Source: Planctellipticum sp942493135
GTDB lineage: Bacteria > Planctomycetota > Planctomycetia > Planctomycetales > Planctomycetaceae
Direction: 5' to 3'
DNA: 64,000 nucleotides
Assembly (NCBI GenBank): GCA_942493135.1
Contig: OW818684.1
Location: 6,634,001-6,698,000 of the forward strand
Under the pieces are notes generated by a model that saw only the letters and a list, made by a program, of their open reading frames with translations, had not been told where the DNA came from and searched no databases. Below are positions 46,846-56,943 of this stretch, piece after piece. Made by a program: the position numbers and the translations under genes. The number at the start of each line of letters is the position of its first letter. Position 1 is the first letter of the stretch.

Positions 46846-48036
46846 ATGTTGCGCAGAAAACTGTTTGCAGCGTTGATCTTTGCGCCCCTGGCGATTGCCC
46901 ATTCCGAAGGGACGCAGGGCCGCACCGAATTGCCGCCCGGTGCGCGAGTGCGGTTAGGAACTTTGAACTTCCTCGCCGGTTCCTCGGCGTCGGCAATGGC
47001 TTTTACACCCGACGGCAAAACCGTCATCTGGCAGGGTGCGGATTACGGGTCGGATTTCACGTTGCGTCACTGGGATCTGGCCACGGCAAAGGAACTCAAC
47101 CGCATTATCGGGGATGACTTTGGAGATGGTCCGCAGCAATTCTCCATTTTTCGCGTCATCGATAACAACTCCTTGCTCCACACTACAGCGAACGGTTTGG
47201 CCCTGACGGATTTGAACACCGGGGAGGAACGCGTCGTCACGGAACTGGCTCGCGGTAAGCCGAGTTGGATCTCGCCCGACGGCAAGCGCGTGCTCACCTA
47301 CAGCAGGCGCGGCTCTTGGGCCAAGCGCACAGCGGCCGCGACGTTCACACTCTGGGATCTGGAACGATCGGAAAAGATCCGCGATTTCACTCACGAATTC
47401 CAGGACGCGCCGGCAAAAGCCGACGCGGGAGCCCAACTGACGGCCGTGGCCCTTACTCCCGATGGCAAGACTTTCGCCACGTCGTGGATCTACCTCGCTT
47501 CTGGCCCGATGCTCACGTACCGCGTGGGCCAAGTTGTGAGCCTCTGGGATGTCGCCAGCGGCAAGGAACATTCTTTGGATGCGGCGGCGGCCTACAATCT
47601 GCATTTTCTCGAAGGTGGCAAGACCTTGGCTTGCGCCGATGGCCGAAATGCCGGCGGGGCACGTTCGACAGACGATCTCCATCACGGCACGATGGAATTC
47701 TGGGATGTGGCCGCCGGCAGGCGAATGCGCAAGTTTGAGAGTGCCGTCGATTGGAGCGGGCCGCTTGTGTTTTCCCCCGATGGAAAGCTCTTTGCCAGCG
47801 GAGGTGGCGAAGATGCGGACGGAGAGGACGAGAATGCCGTTGCTGTCTGGAGCACCGCCACCGGGGAGCAATTGAGGAAATTCACCAGCCAACGGGCAAA
47901 GGTGCGGCTCCTCGCCTTTTCTCCCGATGGGTGCATGCTGGCTTCCGGGATCGACGATGCCCTCTATCAGGAGAAAGAGAACTCGCCGTGGTTGGCAGAA
48001 TCGATTCTGGTATGGGACGTCCAGGCGTTGCGATAG
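46846..48036 (+). CDS. Exported WD40-like repeat protein
   Basis: A 396-residue protein with a signal peptide (LFAALIFAPLAIAHSEG) and WD40-like beta-propeller repeats: FTPDGKTVIWQG, LRHWDLATAKEL, LTPDGKTFATSW, VSLWDVASGKEH, FSPDGKLFASGGG and FSPDGCMLASG. At least five blades are visible. Probably an extracytoplasmic protein-protein interaction scaffold. It lies 175 bp after the FGE-like gene and may be co-transcribed with it. ATG 46846 follows GAGGA; an upstream in-frame ATG (46528) overlaps the FGE-like gene and is unlikely. Confidence 0.75.
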   Translation: MLRRKLFAALIFAPLAIAHSEGTQGRTELPPGARVRLGTLNFLAGSSASAMAFTPDGKTVIWQGADYGSDFTLRHWDLATAKELNRIIGDDFGDGPQQFSIFRVIDNNSLLHTTANGLALTDLNTGEERVVTELARGKPSWISPDGKRVLTYSRRGSWAKRTAAATFTLWDLERSEKIRDFTHEFQDAPAKADAGAQLTAVALTPDGKTFATSWIYLASGPMLTYRVGQVVSLWDVASGKEHSLDAAAAYNLHFLEGGKTLACADGRNAGGARSTDDLHHGTMEFWDVAAGRRMRKFESAVDWSGPLVFSPDGKLFASGGGEDADGEDENAVAVWSTATGEQLRKFTSQRAKVRLLAFSPDGCMLASGIDDALYQEKENSPWLAESILVWDVQALR

Positions 48037-48263
48037 TTTTCCACCGGGCGTCTAACAGAGCGGTGGACCGGAGCCGCCGATGACGCCGGTTTTGAAAGCA
48101 CACTTCCTTGGCGGCGGCCCCGTTACCGCCGTCGTTACGGCTTTCGCACTTGCCCCGCTCCCACGCGAATCCCACCCGCTCCACACGTCGACCTATCCGG
48201 TCCGTGAAGGCGCGCAGGTGACCCGCCGCCCGGTCTTCTCTCTGCGATCCCCGAGACCCGCCC

Positions 48264-50453
48264 CTAATACTCGTGCTGCTCGGTATCCGCGGCCGACTCG
48301 GCGTATGGATTCGGGGCTGCCTTCTGGACCTGGCGGACTTTGCGTTCGGTGACTTCGGTCTGCAGCCGGGCGATCGCGTCCACGATCGGCATGGCGCCCA
48401 GTTCGCCGTCGATGCGGTCCCGCAGGGAGACGGTGCCGTTTTCGACGTCGCGGCCGCCGACGACCAGCATGTAGGGGATCAGTTCGAGCTGGGCGTCGCG
48501 GACCTTGGCGTTGATCTTGCAGCTCCGCAGGTCGGTGCCGACGCGGAAACCGGCGGACCGAAACTGTGCTTCGACCTGGCGGGCGTAGTCCTCGAACTTC
48601 TCGCCGATCGACATCACGCGGACCTGCTCGGGGGCCAGCCAGAGGGGGAACGCGCCGGCGAAGTGCTCGATCAGCATCCCGGTGAAGCGCTCCATCGAGC
48701 CGAAGGGGGCGCGGTGAATCATCACCGGCTGGTGGGCCTGGTTGTCTGCGCCGACGTATTCGAGCTGGAAGCGTTCCGGCAGGAGGAAGTCGAGCTGCAC
48801 GGTGCCGAGTTGCCATTCGCGGCCGATGGCGTCCCGGACCATGAAGTCGGTCTTGGGGCCGTAGAAGGCCGCTTCGCCTTCTCGCTCGCTGAACGACAGG
48901 CCCGCTTCCTGCAGGACTCGGCGCAGGGTTCCCTCGGCGGTCGCCCACATCGCGGGCTCGCCGGCGTATTTGTCGCTCTTGGGATCGCGGAGCGACAACT
49001 GAATGCGGTAGTCGTCCAGGCCGACGCTGGCGAGGACGAATTTGACCAGCTCCAGCGTGCTGCGGAATTCGTGCTCGACCTGCTCCGGGGTGCAGAAGAG
49101 GTGGGCGTCGTCCTGGGTCAGCCCGCGGACGCGGAGCATGCCGTTCAGTTCGCCTGACTGTTCGTGGCGATAGACGGTCCCGAACTCGGCGAGCCGGACG
49201 GGGAGATCCCGGTAGCTGCGCGGCTGCGACTTGTAGATCTGGATGTGGTGCGGGCAGTTCATGGGCTTGAGCAGGTAGCGTTCCTGCTGCTTTTCCCAGG
49301 TCCGCAGGGCGGCGATCTTCTGCTCGGGAGCGCCATTCTGCGGATATTCGGTCACGTCGACCGCCAGCACGCGGGCGGACTCGAAAAGCTTCGCTTCGTC
49401 CTCGGCGGAGAGCGTTCCCTCCTGGAGTTTTCGGATCCAAAAGTCGACGAGCTGGCCGCCGTCGTGACCGTAGAGCGGAGCGAACTGTGAATCGCGGTAG
49501 TACGGGAAGTGGCCGCTGGTTTCGTAGAGTTCCACCCGCCCGATGTGCGGGGTATAAACCGGCTGATAGCCCCGTTTGAGCAATTCCTGTTTGATGAAAT
49601 CTTCGAGGATGACGCGAATGGTCGCCCCCTTGGGCATCCACAAGCAGAGCCCCTGGCCGACTTCCTGGCTGATGGTGAACAGGCCGAGCTGTTTGCCGAG
49701 GACGCGGTGATCGCGGCGTTTGGCCTCGTTGACCTGGTCCAGGTAGGCGTCCTGATCCTTCTGCGAGAACCAGGCGGTTCCGTAGAGGCGCTGGAGCTGG
49801 CGACCGCTGGAGTCCCCCTTCCAGTAGGCCCCGGCGACGGACAGCAGTTTGAAGGCCTTGATCCGTTTGGCGTCCGGCACGTGCGGGCCGCGGCAGAGAT
49901 CGACGAATTCGCCCTGCCGGTAGAAGCTGACGGTGGGATGGCTGGCCAGCCCGGTCCGGATGTGTTCGCTCTTGAGCGACTGCGACATCCCCTCGACCAG
50001 TTTCAGCGCCTCGTCCCGGTCGGTGACAAAACGCTCGAACGGCTCGGCCTGCGCGACGATGCGGGCCATTTCGGCCTCGATCCGCGGGAAGTCGTCTTCG
50101 CTGATTTGATGCGGCAGGGCCATGTCGTAGTAGTAGCCCTGGCCGGTTGTCGGTCCGAAGGCGAGTTCCACGTCGGGAAACAACCGGGTGACGGCGCGGG
50201 CCATCACGTGTGCACACGAATGCCGGAGAATTCCGAGCGATTGGGAGTCTTTCTCGGTCAGGATCTGGACCGGGATCGGGCGCTCTTCTGTGGCCTCGAC
50301 CAGCGGACGCATCACGTCCACGACCGTCCCGGCGACGACTGCGCCCAGCGCGGCGCTACCGAGCCGGGGGCTGATCTTGTTGGCGACATCCAGAGCGGTC
50401 GCGTTGTCGGCGACCTCCAGAACTGCTCCATCCGGGAGACGTACCTGCAACAT
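48264..50453 (-). CDS. thrS: Threonyl-tRNA synthetase
   Basis: Charges tRNA-Thr. A 729-residue enzyme with an N-terminal TGS domain (LPDGAVLEV), the editing domain (RHSCAHVMA, CRGPHVPD) and the class II core: TSGHFPYY, zinc-binding Cys in MNCPHH, TQDDAHLF and MIHRAPFGSMERF. Compared with the roughly 640-residue E. coli enzyme it has about 60 extra residues between the SGH and MNCP motifs. ATG 50453 gives a normal TGS start; a GTG at 50501 would add 16 residues. The PAS-REC gene lies 298 bp upstream. Confidence 0.95.
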   Translation of the reverse strand: MLQVRLPDGAVLEVADNATALDVANKISPRLGSAALGAVVAGTVVDVMRPLVEATEERPIPVQILTEKDSQSLGILRHSCAHVMARAVTRLFPDVELAFGPTTGQGYYYDMALPHQISEDDFPRIEAEMARIVAQAEPFERFVTDRDEALKLVEGMSQSLKSEHIRTGLASHPTVSFYRQGEFVDLCRGPHVPDAKRIKAFKLLSVAGAYWKGDSSGRQLQRLYGTAWFSQKDQDAYLDQVNEAKRRDHRVLGKQLGLFTISQEVGQGLCLWMPKGATIRVILEDFIKQELLKRGYQPVYTPHIGRVELYETSGHFPYYRDSQFAPLYGHDGGQLVDFWIRKLQEGTLSAEDEAKLFESARVLAVDVTEYPQNGAPEQKIAALRTWEKQQERYLLKPMNCPHHIQIYKSQPRSYRDLPVRLAEFGTVYRHEQSGELNGMLRVRGLTQDDAHLFCTPEQVEHEFRSTLELVKFVLASVGLDDYRIQLSLRDPKSDKYAGEPAMWATAEGTLRRVLQEAGLSFSEREGEAAFYGPKTDFMVRDAIGREWQLGTVQLDFLLPERFQLEYVGADNQAHQPVMIHRAPFGSMERFTGMLIEHFAGAFPLWLAPEQVRVMSIGEKFEDYARQVEAQFRSAGFRVGTDLRSCKINAKVRDAQLELIPYMLVVGGRDVENGTVSLRDRIDGELGAMPIVDAIARLQTEVTERKVRQVQKAAPNPYAESAADTEQHEY

Positions 50454-50751
50454 CAATGAAGACTTTCCGTCGGCCGGCCGGTCAGGGGGCCGGACGGGCA
50501 CAAATGAGCGAAACTCGCCGCCACACCACGATTTGCGGCGGCGAGGCCGTGTTATATCGGACCGCCGGTCGGACCGTCAATCTCCGTGCAGACTGCGGTG
50601 CTCAGGGCCTTCGGGTTGTAGAGGTGCGCAGCGTCGCGGAGGTTCGGAGCGGATCTGGCCGTTGGAGAGCTTCCCGTCGGCCGCAGGCAAGTTTGCAAGG
50701 TGATCGCTCGGAACCGGCGATCGGGGAACGGCAACAGGTCTTTGACGCTGT

Positions 50752-51675
50752 TCAGCCGCCGGACTCGCCTCGCTGCTCGTTCAGTTCAATCTGTCGCAGG
50801 AGCCCCTGCACGAGCGTTGCTTTGTTAATCGGCTTGAACAGGCACGCGTCGTACCCACTGTTCTCCACTGGTTGATCACGTTGACCGAAGACGTCGGCCG
50901 TGAGCGCCACGAGCGGTCCCGTGTATCCCAGTCGTCGCAACTCGGCGGCAGTTCGGCGTCCATCCATGACGGGCATGTGCAGGTCGAGCACGATTGCGGC
51001 ATACCGGACGCCCAGTCGAGCACCGTTGCTGACAGCTTCGATCGCCTCCAGGCCATTGACGACGGAGTCGACAATCGCTCCGGCGGATTCGAGAAAACGC
51101 TTGATCAGGAACCGCGAGTCAGCGTCGTCGTCCGCCGCCAGGATCCGGCTGGAACGCAGAACCGGCGGCAGCAGGTCTCCCGTGCTGGCCGCTGAGGCCT
51201 GAGTCTGGCGGAGGTCGGAATTCTCCTGTTCAAGTCGGCTGCAGCGACGAAGCAATTGCAGCTGTCCGTCGACGGCGTTCCGTTGCTCCTCGACAAGTCG
51301 TAGCTCCATCGCCTTTCGGGCGCTGATGTCGCGAACGATGCCGATGAACAAATGGTCGGTGTCGGTCCTGACTTCGCAGACCGACAGCTCGATCGGAAAG
51401 ATCCGACCGTCCCTCCGCACGGCGCGGACTTCCCGTCCGATCCCGATGACCTGGTTTTCCCCGGTTTTGAGATATCGCTCGAGGAAGGAATCGTGCAGAT
51501 TCCGGTAGGGATCGGGCATCAGCAGCGATACGTTCCGCCCGACAATTTCATGCGACTCGTAGCCGAAGATCCGTTCCGCAGCGGGATTGAAGTTGACGAC
51601 AATTCCGCAAGCGTCGATGCTGATAATGGCGTCCGGGGCGGCGGCGATCAGCGCCTCATACTTTGCATCTCGCAT
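50752..51675 (-). CDS. PAS-receiver signalling protein
   Basis: A 307-residue cytoplasmic protein: PAS domain (about 5-118; FNPAAERIFGYE, FixL-like), a coiled-coil linker (118-158) and a C-terminal receiver domain (about 176-300) with acidic pocket DDD, phosphoacceptor Asp231 in LDLHMPVMDG and Lys in CLFKPI. There is no histidine kinase or output domain, so it may relay phosphate or act by protein contact. It lies 263 bp downstream of the FixJ-like gene on the same strand. Start ATG 51675 is the best domain fit; longer in-frame starts exist (51756, 51858). Confidence 0.75.
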   Translation of the reverse strand: MRDAKYEALIAAAPDAIISIDACGIVVNFNPAAERIFGYESHEIVGRNVSLLMPDPYRNLHDSFLERYLKTGENQVIGIGREVRAVRRDGRIFPIELSVCEVRTDTDHLFIGIVRDISARKAMELRLVEEQRNAVDGQLQLLRRCSRLEQENSDLRQTQASAASTGDLLPPVLRSSRILAADDDADSRFLIKRFLESAGAIVDSVVNGLEAIEAVSNGARLGVRYAAIVLDLHMPVMDGRRTAAELRRLGYTGPLVALTADVFGQRDQPVENSGYDACLFKPINKATLVQGLLRQIELNEQRGESGG

Positions 51676-51938
51676 CGGTCCATGACCTGCTGCAACTGGA
51701 AGGCATGGCGAACGCGACGAGAAGTCTCGTATCGCCAGGTGACTACGCGACGACATTACTTGTTCGTCAGTTTGCGGGGGGCCTGCGAGACCCGATTTCC
51801 CATACACGCCGGGTTTGCGCGGGATGCGCAACGCGATGATGAATCGCAGCACGCGCAATGCGGCAGAAACCCCGCTGTTGCCCGGCGGAGATTGCGATAT
51901 CTGGCGTGAACACGCGGGTCAGAATCTAAAGCAAGGTG

Positions 51939-52556
51939 TCACGCGGATGGCCAGCCGGCGCGTTGGGCCAGTTCGATCAACTGCGACTTGGATTCCAGCC
52001 CCAGTGTCGCCATCAGACTGGAGCGTCGGAACTGAATCGTTCTGAGGCTGACGTCCAGCTCATCGGCGATCTCGCGGTTGGTCAGTCCGCGGACAATCCC
52101 CGCCATGACCGGTCTTTCCTCCGCCGAAAGATTCTCAATCCGATCCAATGCGATGCGCTGTTCGGCTGTTCTGTTCCTCGAATGTTCGTCGATCTGAAGC
52201 GCATTCCGAACTGCGGCCAGGAATTTTCCGGGATGAAACGGTTTCTCAAGGACATCGATCGCTCCCAGCTTCATCGACTGTACGACGTTGCTCACTTCGG
52301 CAAACCCCGAGATCACCACCGTCGGTCGACCCTGCCGCCTTTCGGCCATCTGCTGCAGGAGTTGCAGTTCGGTGACACCCGGCATCCGCAGGTCCGCCAC
52401 GAGACAGCCTGGCCGCTGAGGATCGACTTCCTGCAAGAACGCTTCGGCCGACGAGAAACACTCGGCCGGAATTCCCTGTACTTCGAGCAGTGTCTGCAAC
52501 GAATGGAGCACGGCGAGGTCGTCGTCCACCACGAACACAGTTGGCACTTCGGTCAT
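51939..52556 (-). CDS. FixJ/NarL-type response regulator
   Basis: A 205-residue regulator with receiver domain (DDD 11-13, phosphoacceptor Asp55 in VADLRMPG, Lys in EKPF) and C-terminal LuxR-type helix-turn-helix (GLTNREIADELDVSLRTIQF). The family binds DNA when phosphorylated. The start is 13 bp after the stop of the large PAS kinase, so the kinase is almost certainly its partner. Target genes unknown. Confidence 0.88.
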   Translation of the reverse strand: MTEVPTVFVVDDDLAVLHSLQTLLEVQGIPAECFSSAEAFLQEVDPQRPGCLVADLRMPGVTELQLLQQMAERRQGRPTVVISGFAEVSNVVQSMKLGAIDVLEKPFHPGKFLAAVRNALQIDEHSRNRTAEQRIALDRIENLSAEERPVMAGIVRGLTNREIADELDVSLRTIQFRRSSLMATLGLESKSQLIELAQRAGWPSA

Positions 52557-52569
52557 TTGAGCTGCTTTC

Positions 52570-55500
52570 TCAGTCAGCGATGGGCAGGCTGAAACAGATT
52601 TCGAATCCGCATTCCACAGCGGCGTTGCAGCGAATTTCACCGCCGTGAAACTCGACGATGCGCTTGCAGATCGGCAGTCCCAGCCCCAGTCCCTGCGGTT
52701 TTGAGGTTGCAAACGGCGTAAAGAGCCGCGGCCGCATGTCGGCCGGAACGCCCGCTCCCGAGTCGCGGACGCGAATCAGAAGCATGGATTTCCGTTCGGG
52801 CTCGACTTCGATTTTCAGGCAGCGAGCTTCCGTCGGCTGTCGAAAGGACTCGATCGAGTTTCGAATCAAATTGAACAGGACTTGCTGGATCTGGACGGGG
52901 TCGACCATTACCGGCGGCAGAAGCTCGGCCGCGTCGACAGTGACTTCGACCTGCGCCAGCCTCAGATCGGCAGCCAGCAGAGCCAGCACTTCCTGGATCA
53001 GCCGGGACATCGACACCGCCGACCGTTGCGGAGGCTGGTTGCGAATCATTGCCTGCAGCCGCCGGATGATCTCGCCGCCTCGCTCCGCCTGACTGGAGAT
53101 GCGCCGGACAACCGCCTGATTTGTCTCGGGCGATGAGTGACGCCCGACCTCCGAATTGCCGGTCAGTCTCGATTCCAGAGCGAAGGCATAGTTGGCGATC
53201 GCGGCGAGCGGCTGATTGAGCTCGTGCGCGATCCCGGCGGCCAGTTCTCCCAGCATGCCCAGGCGGGCGACATGAGCCATCTCGTCGCTGAGGAGCTTCA
53301 GTTGCGACTCGGCGGCGATCCGTTCGGTGATGTCCTGCACGGTGCCCTTTATGCCGATCGTCTGCCCATGCTCGTCGTGGACGGCTTCTCCATTCTCACG
53401 AACGATTCGCTCGGTTCCGTCTGCGCGGCAGATCCGATGCTCGACGACGTACGGGCGGCCGGTTTCCAGAGTTTCGCGAACGGCAGCGACGATTGTGGAA
53501 CGGTCCTCCGGGTGGGCGAAATTCAGGAACTCGGTCTGATAGTGGGGCGTGATCGATCGGGGTGTCATTCCGAAAATTCGATAGACTTCGTCGCTCCAGG
53601 CGATTTCATCGGTCCGGATCTCCCAGTGCCAGTTGCCAATGTGGGCGATTCGCTGCGCTTCAGCGAGTCTCTGCTCGCTGGTGCGGAGCGCTTCTTCTGC
53701 GAGCTTGCGATCTGTAATGTCGATCGACGACGACAGAATCTGGCGTTTGCCCCCCAGCGTGACCATCCGACAGGAAAACAGAACATTTCGGATGCGACCA
53801 CTCTTCGTACGGGTTGTCGTCTCGACATGATCCAGTCGACCAGACCGCTCAAGTATGTCCAGAACCAGCTCTCGACCCACGGAGCCAGTTCCCATCCCGA
53901 GGTCCATCGGGATCCGCCCCAGGACTTCGCTGGCGGCATATCCGCTCAGTTGCTCAAACGCGGGATTGACCGCCGTAAAGCGGCCGTCCGTGCCGTTGAC
54001 CGTGACGGCGAACGGAGCCGCCTCGAAGAGCATGCGAAAGCGTTCTTCGCTGGCCTCCAGCGCCTGCTGCGCCTCAACCTGCGAAGTGATGTCGGCGACC
54101 GAACCCGCGAGCTGAATCGCGTGCCCCTGTTCGTTCCAGACTGCCTGCCCACGAGCGTACAGCCAGAGATAGCTTCCCGATTTCTGTCGATGCCGGAAGC
54201 GGATGCTGTACGGTTCGTGGAGCTCGCTGTGGCGACGAATCTGATCGGCGACCATCGGGCGGTCTTCCGGATGGATCAGGTCCAGCCATGCGTTGAGGTC
54301 TGGCGAGATCTCGCCACGATCGAATCCGATCATTTCCAGCAGTCGGTCGGAGGGCGTCAGCTCATTGGTCACCAGATTGAGGTCCCAGACCCCCTCGTTC
54401 AATCCGCGGATCACCAGCTCGTAGCGTTCCTTTGTCGTGCGAAGTTCTGCCTCCGCCTGTTTGCGTTCTGTGATATCCACCGCCAGCGAGAGGACCTGCG
54501 GAGCTTCGCCGAGGCGGACCACTCGCGACGAAAACAGGCAGTTTCTCAATTCGCCCGATCGAGTCCGCGTCAGAACTTCCAGGTTGTCGACGCGGCCCTG
54601 CGATCTCAGAGACGCGCTGGCGGCGTGAGCTTCGCCGGTTTCGGCGGAAATCAGTCCGACGTCGACCGACGTTCTTGCAATCACTTCATCAGCGGAAAAC
54701 CCCGTCGAGGATTCAAACGCCGGATTGACGGCCGAGTACCTGCCGTCGAGGTCGGTCAGAACGATGGGAATCGGCGCCGATTCGAACAAGGTCCGGAATC
54801 GCTCTTCGCTGTCCCGCAGTTCCGCCTCTGCCCGCAGCTGCGCCGTCTGAATTCTCGTGCGTTCGACTTCGGTGGCGACGCGCTGCCCGATCAGCCGGAG
54901 CAACTCCTGATCTTCTTCGGAGAACTCGCGATGTTGATCGTCCAGCAGACAAACGACGGCGGCGACGCAGCCCTCTCCGTCGACTGCGGGGAACCCGCAG
55001 TATGTGACGATCTTGTGCTCGCGAAGAATTGTCGAATCCGGAAATCGCTCCTGAACACGATCGATGATCTGCAGCTTTCCGGTGGCCGCGACCAGCCCGC
55101 AGGCGGTGCCGGCCAACGCACAACGTTGATGATCGACGGTTGCCTTGCCGTCTGCAAAAATCGCCTGAAAGGCGAGATCCTCATTCTCGACAACCATCAG
55201 GCAGACCATTTTGACGCCGAACAGCTCGCCGATCATCTGCACAACGTGAGTGAAGACCGATGCGGGTTCGCCGGCCATCCGCATGCTCAATTCGGACAGT
55301 CTCCGCAATTTCACCAGCCGGGCGGCCTCGCGCTCTTCGGATTCCTTTCGTTCCGTGATGTCGCGGTAGTTGCCGACGATGGCACGGACTGCGGGCTCGT
55401 CAAGCTGATTCGTCGCGATCAGTTCCACCCAGCGGTAGGATCCGCATCTCGTGCGGCAACGAAGTTCCAGGCCAATCGGCTGATCGGGCCGTTCCAGGAT

Positions 55501-56943
55501 TGCCTGCAGCACCTCCTTTGCCAGGGGGGCATCGTCGGGATGGCAGTAGTCGAAGGCGCACTGACCGATCAATTCGTCGGACTGATAGCCCAGCATCGCC
55601 GTGGCCGTCGGAACGCGGTAAAGAATCGTCCCGGCGGCGTCATAAAGCGCGATGGCGTCTGCGCTGTTTTCAATCAGCTTCCGAAATCGCTGTTCGCTCA
55701 ACTGCAGCACATCCCGGGACTGCTTCTGCACCGTGATGTCCGCGAAGGAGATCATCAATGATTTCAACCGACCGGCGTCATCGCGTATGGCTACGGCAGT
55801 GCACTCGACTGGAAACTGCGATCCGTCGAAGCGAGTTCCCTCCAGTTCTCCGGTCCAGCTCTCATTTCGACGCAGTGTTTCGAGGATCTCGCCGGCAGTC
55901 GCAGCCGGCGAGCAGACGTCGGCCAGCCGACGACCGACGATGTCGGCCTCGCACGAATAGCCCCAAGTCCGCTCGAAGGCTCGATTGGCGGAGCTGAGTT
56001 GGCCATCCCCGTCGGCAAACAGGATTGGCGTGATCGACAGGGCGATCGCCTGCTCGCACAGGCGGAGAGACTCTTCCGTGGCCTTTTGTGCGGAAATATC
56101 TCGATAGCTGCCGACGACCGCCCGGATCGTCGGATCGTGCAGCCGATTGGTGGCGATGAGCTCCAGCCAGCGGTACGAGCCATCCTTGCAGCGGCTTCGC
56201 AGCTCCACCTTGCCGATTGCTCCCGGCGTTGACAGAACCTCGGGCATTCGTTCGCGGATGGCCGGCAGATCATCCGGATGGCAGTACTCGAAGCCGTGCC
56301 GGCCAATCATTTCCTCGGGTTCGTAGCCCAGCACATCGCGGACGGACGGGCTCTGATACAGAATCCGGGTGTCTGCGTCGTACAGTGCGATGACCTTGGA
56401 ACTGTGTTCCATCAGTTTTCGAAAACGCTCCTCGCTCTCGCGAGCGATACTTTCCGCCCGGACCTGCTCGGTGACATCCTGGCCGATCGCGACCAGGCCG
56501 GTCACCAGTCCCCGGTCATCCTGCAAGACCTCGTCGTTCCACTCGATATCCCGTTCTTCTCCGGAGCGAGTGAGGATCGCATTGCGGTTGCCGCGCGTTG
56601 GCGACTGAGTCAGAGCCATTCGAAAGATCTCGCGAACCCGGTCGCGATCACGTTCCGGCAAAAATGTGTCGAACCAGTCCCGTCCGACAACTTCGGCGAG
56701 CCGATAGCCGCTCAGATCTTCCAGGAACCGATTGATGTACTGGATGCGACCGGACCGATCCAGCGAGACGATCACGAGCGGGGCGGCATCCAGAATCCGC
56801 TGTGAGATCAGTGGCTGGCAACGGAATCCAGACGACCTCTCCGCACGGTCTGAGCCCTCAGCCTTGGACGGCAGGAGACGGCCGCACTGATCGCAATATC
56901 GAGCTGACGCGGGCGCCGATGTTGCGCACGTTGAACATTCCAT
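52570..56943 (-). CDS. Soluble multi-PAS/GAF histidine kinase
   Basis: A 1457-residue kinase with no membrane segment. Order: N-terminal zinc-ribbon-like C3-x2-C6 and C17-x2-C20; PAS 1 (about 47-160), PAS 2 (172-285), PAS 3 (293-405), PAS 4 (416-530); GAF (545-695); PAS 5 (714-827), PAS 6 (838-955), PAS 7 (965-1080), PAS 8 (1092-1207); HisKA with His1240 in AHELNQPL; and a HATPase ending in SLPIAD. PAS 2 and 4, and PAS 5 and 7, look like duplicates. FixL-like core. ATG 56943 starts the ribbon; an in-frame start 270 bases upstream is less likely. Signals sensed are unknown. Confidence 0.88.
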   Translation of the reverse strand: MECSTCATSAPASARYCDQCGRLLPSKAEGSDRAERSSGFRCQPLISQRILDAAPLVIVSLDRSGRIQYINRFLEDLSGYRLAEVVGRDWFDTFLPERDRDRVREIFRMALTQSPTRGNRNAILTRSGEERDIEWNDEVLQDDRGLVTGLVAIGQDVTEQVRAESIARESEERFRKLMEHSSKVIALYDADTRILYQSPSVRDVLGYEPEEMIGRHGFEYCHPDDLPAIRERMPEVLSTPGAIGKVELRSRCKDGSYRWLELIATNRLHDPTIRAVVGSYRDISAQKATEESLRLCEQAIALSITPILFADGDGQLSSANRAFERTWGYSCEADIVGRRLADVCSPAATAGEILETLRRNESWTGELEGTRFDGSQFPVECTAVAIRDDAGRLKSLMISFADITVQKQSRDVLQLSEQRFRKLIENSADAIALYDAAGTILYRVPTATAMLGYQSDELIGQCAFDYCHPDDAPLAKEVLQAILERPDQPIGLELRCRTRCGSYRWVELIATNQLDEPAVRAIVGNYRDITERKESEEREAARLVKLRRLSELSMRMAGEPASVFTHVVQMIGELFGVKMVCLMVVENEDLAFQAIFADGKATVDHQRCALAGTACGLVAATGKLQIIDRVQERFPDSTILREHKIVTYCGFPAVDGEGCVAAVVCLLDDQHREFSEEDQELLRLIGQRVATEVERTRIQTAQLRAEAELRDSEERFRTLFESAPIPIVLTDLDGRYSAVNPAFESSTGFSADEVIARTSVDVGLISAETGEAHAASASLRSQGRVDNLEVLTRTRSGELRNCLFSSRVVRLGEAPQVLSLAVDITERKQAEAELRTTKERYELVIRGLNEGVWDLNLVTNELTPSDRLLEMIGFDRGEISPDLNAWLDLIHPEDRPMVADQIRRHSELHEPYSIRFRHRQKSGSYLWLYARGQAVWNEQGHAIQLAGSVADITSQVEAQQALEASEERFRMLFEAAPFAVTVNGTDGRFTAVNPAFEQLSGYAASEVLGRIPMDLGMGTGSVGRELVLDILERSGRLDHVETTTRTKSGRIRNVLFSCRMVTLGGKRQILSSSIDITDRKLAEEALRTSEQRLAEAQRIAHIGNWHWEIRTDEIAWSDEVYRIFGMTPRSITPHYQTEFLNFAHPEDRSTIVAAVRETLETGRPYVVEHRICRADGTERIVRENGEAVHDEHGQTIGIKGTVQDITERIAAESQLKLLSDEMAHVARLGMLGELAAGIAHELNQPLAAIANYAFALESRLTGNSEVGRHSSPETNQAVVRRISSQAERGGEIIRRLQAMIRNQPPQRSAVSMSRLIQEVLALLAADLRLAQVEVTVDAAELLPPVMVDPVQIQQVLFNLIRNSIESFRQPTEARCLKIEVEPERKSMLLIRVRDSGAGVPADMRPRLFTPFATSKPQGLGLGLPICKRIVEFHGGEIRCNAAVECGFEICFSLPIAD

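Noticed and set aside
53137..55761. 874-codon open frame on the + strand opposite the multi-PAS kinase
   Set aside because: It is the antisense of a confidently identified kinase gene; its translation has no domain and low-complexity composition typical of shadow frames in high-GC DNA.
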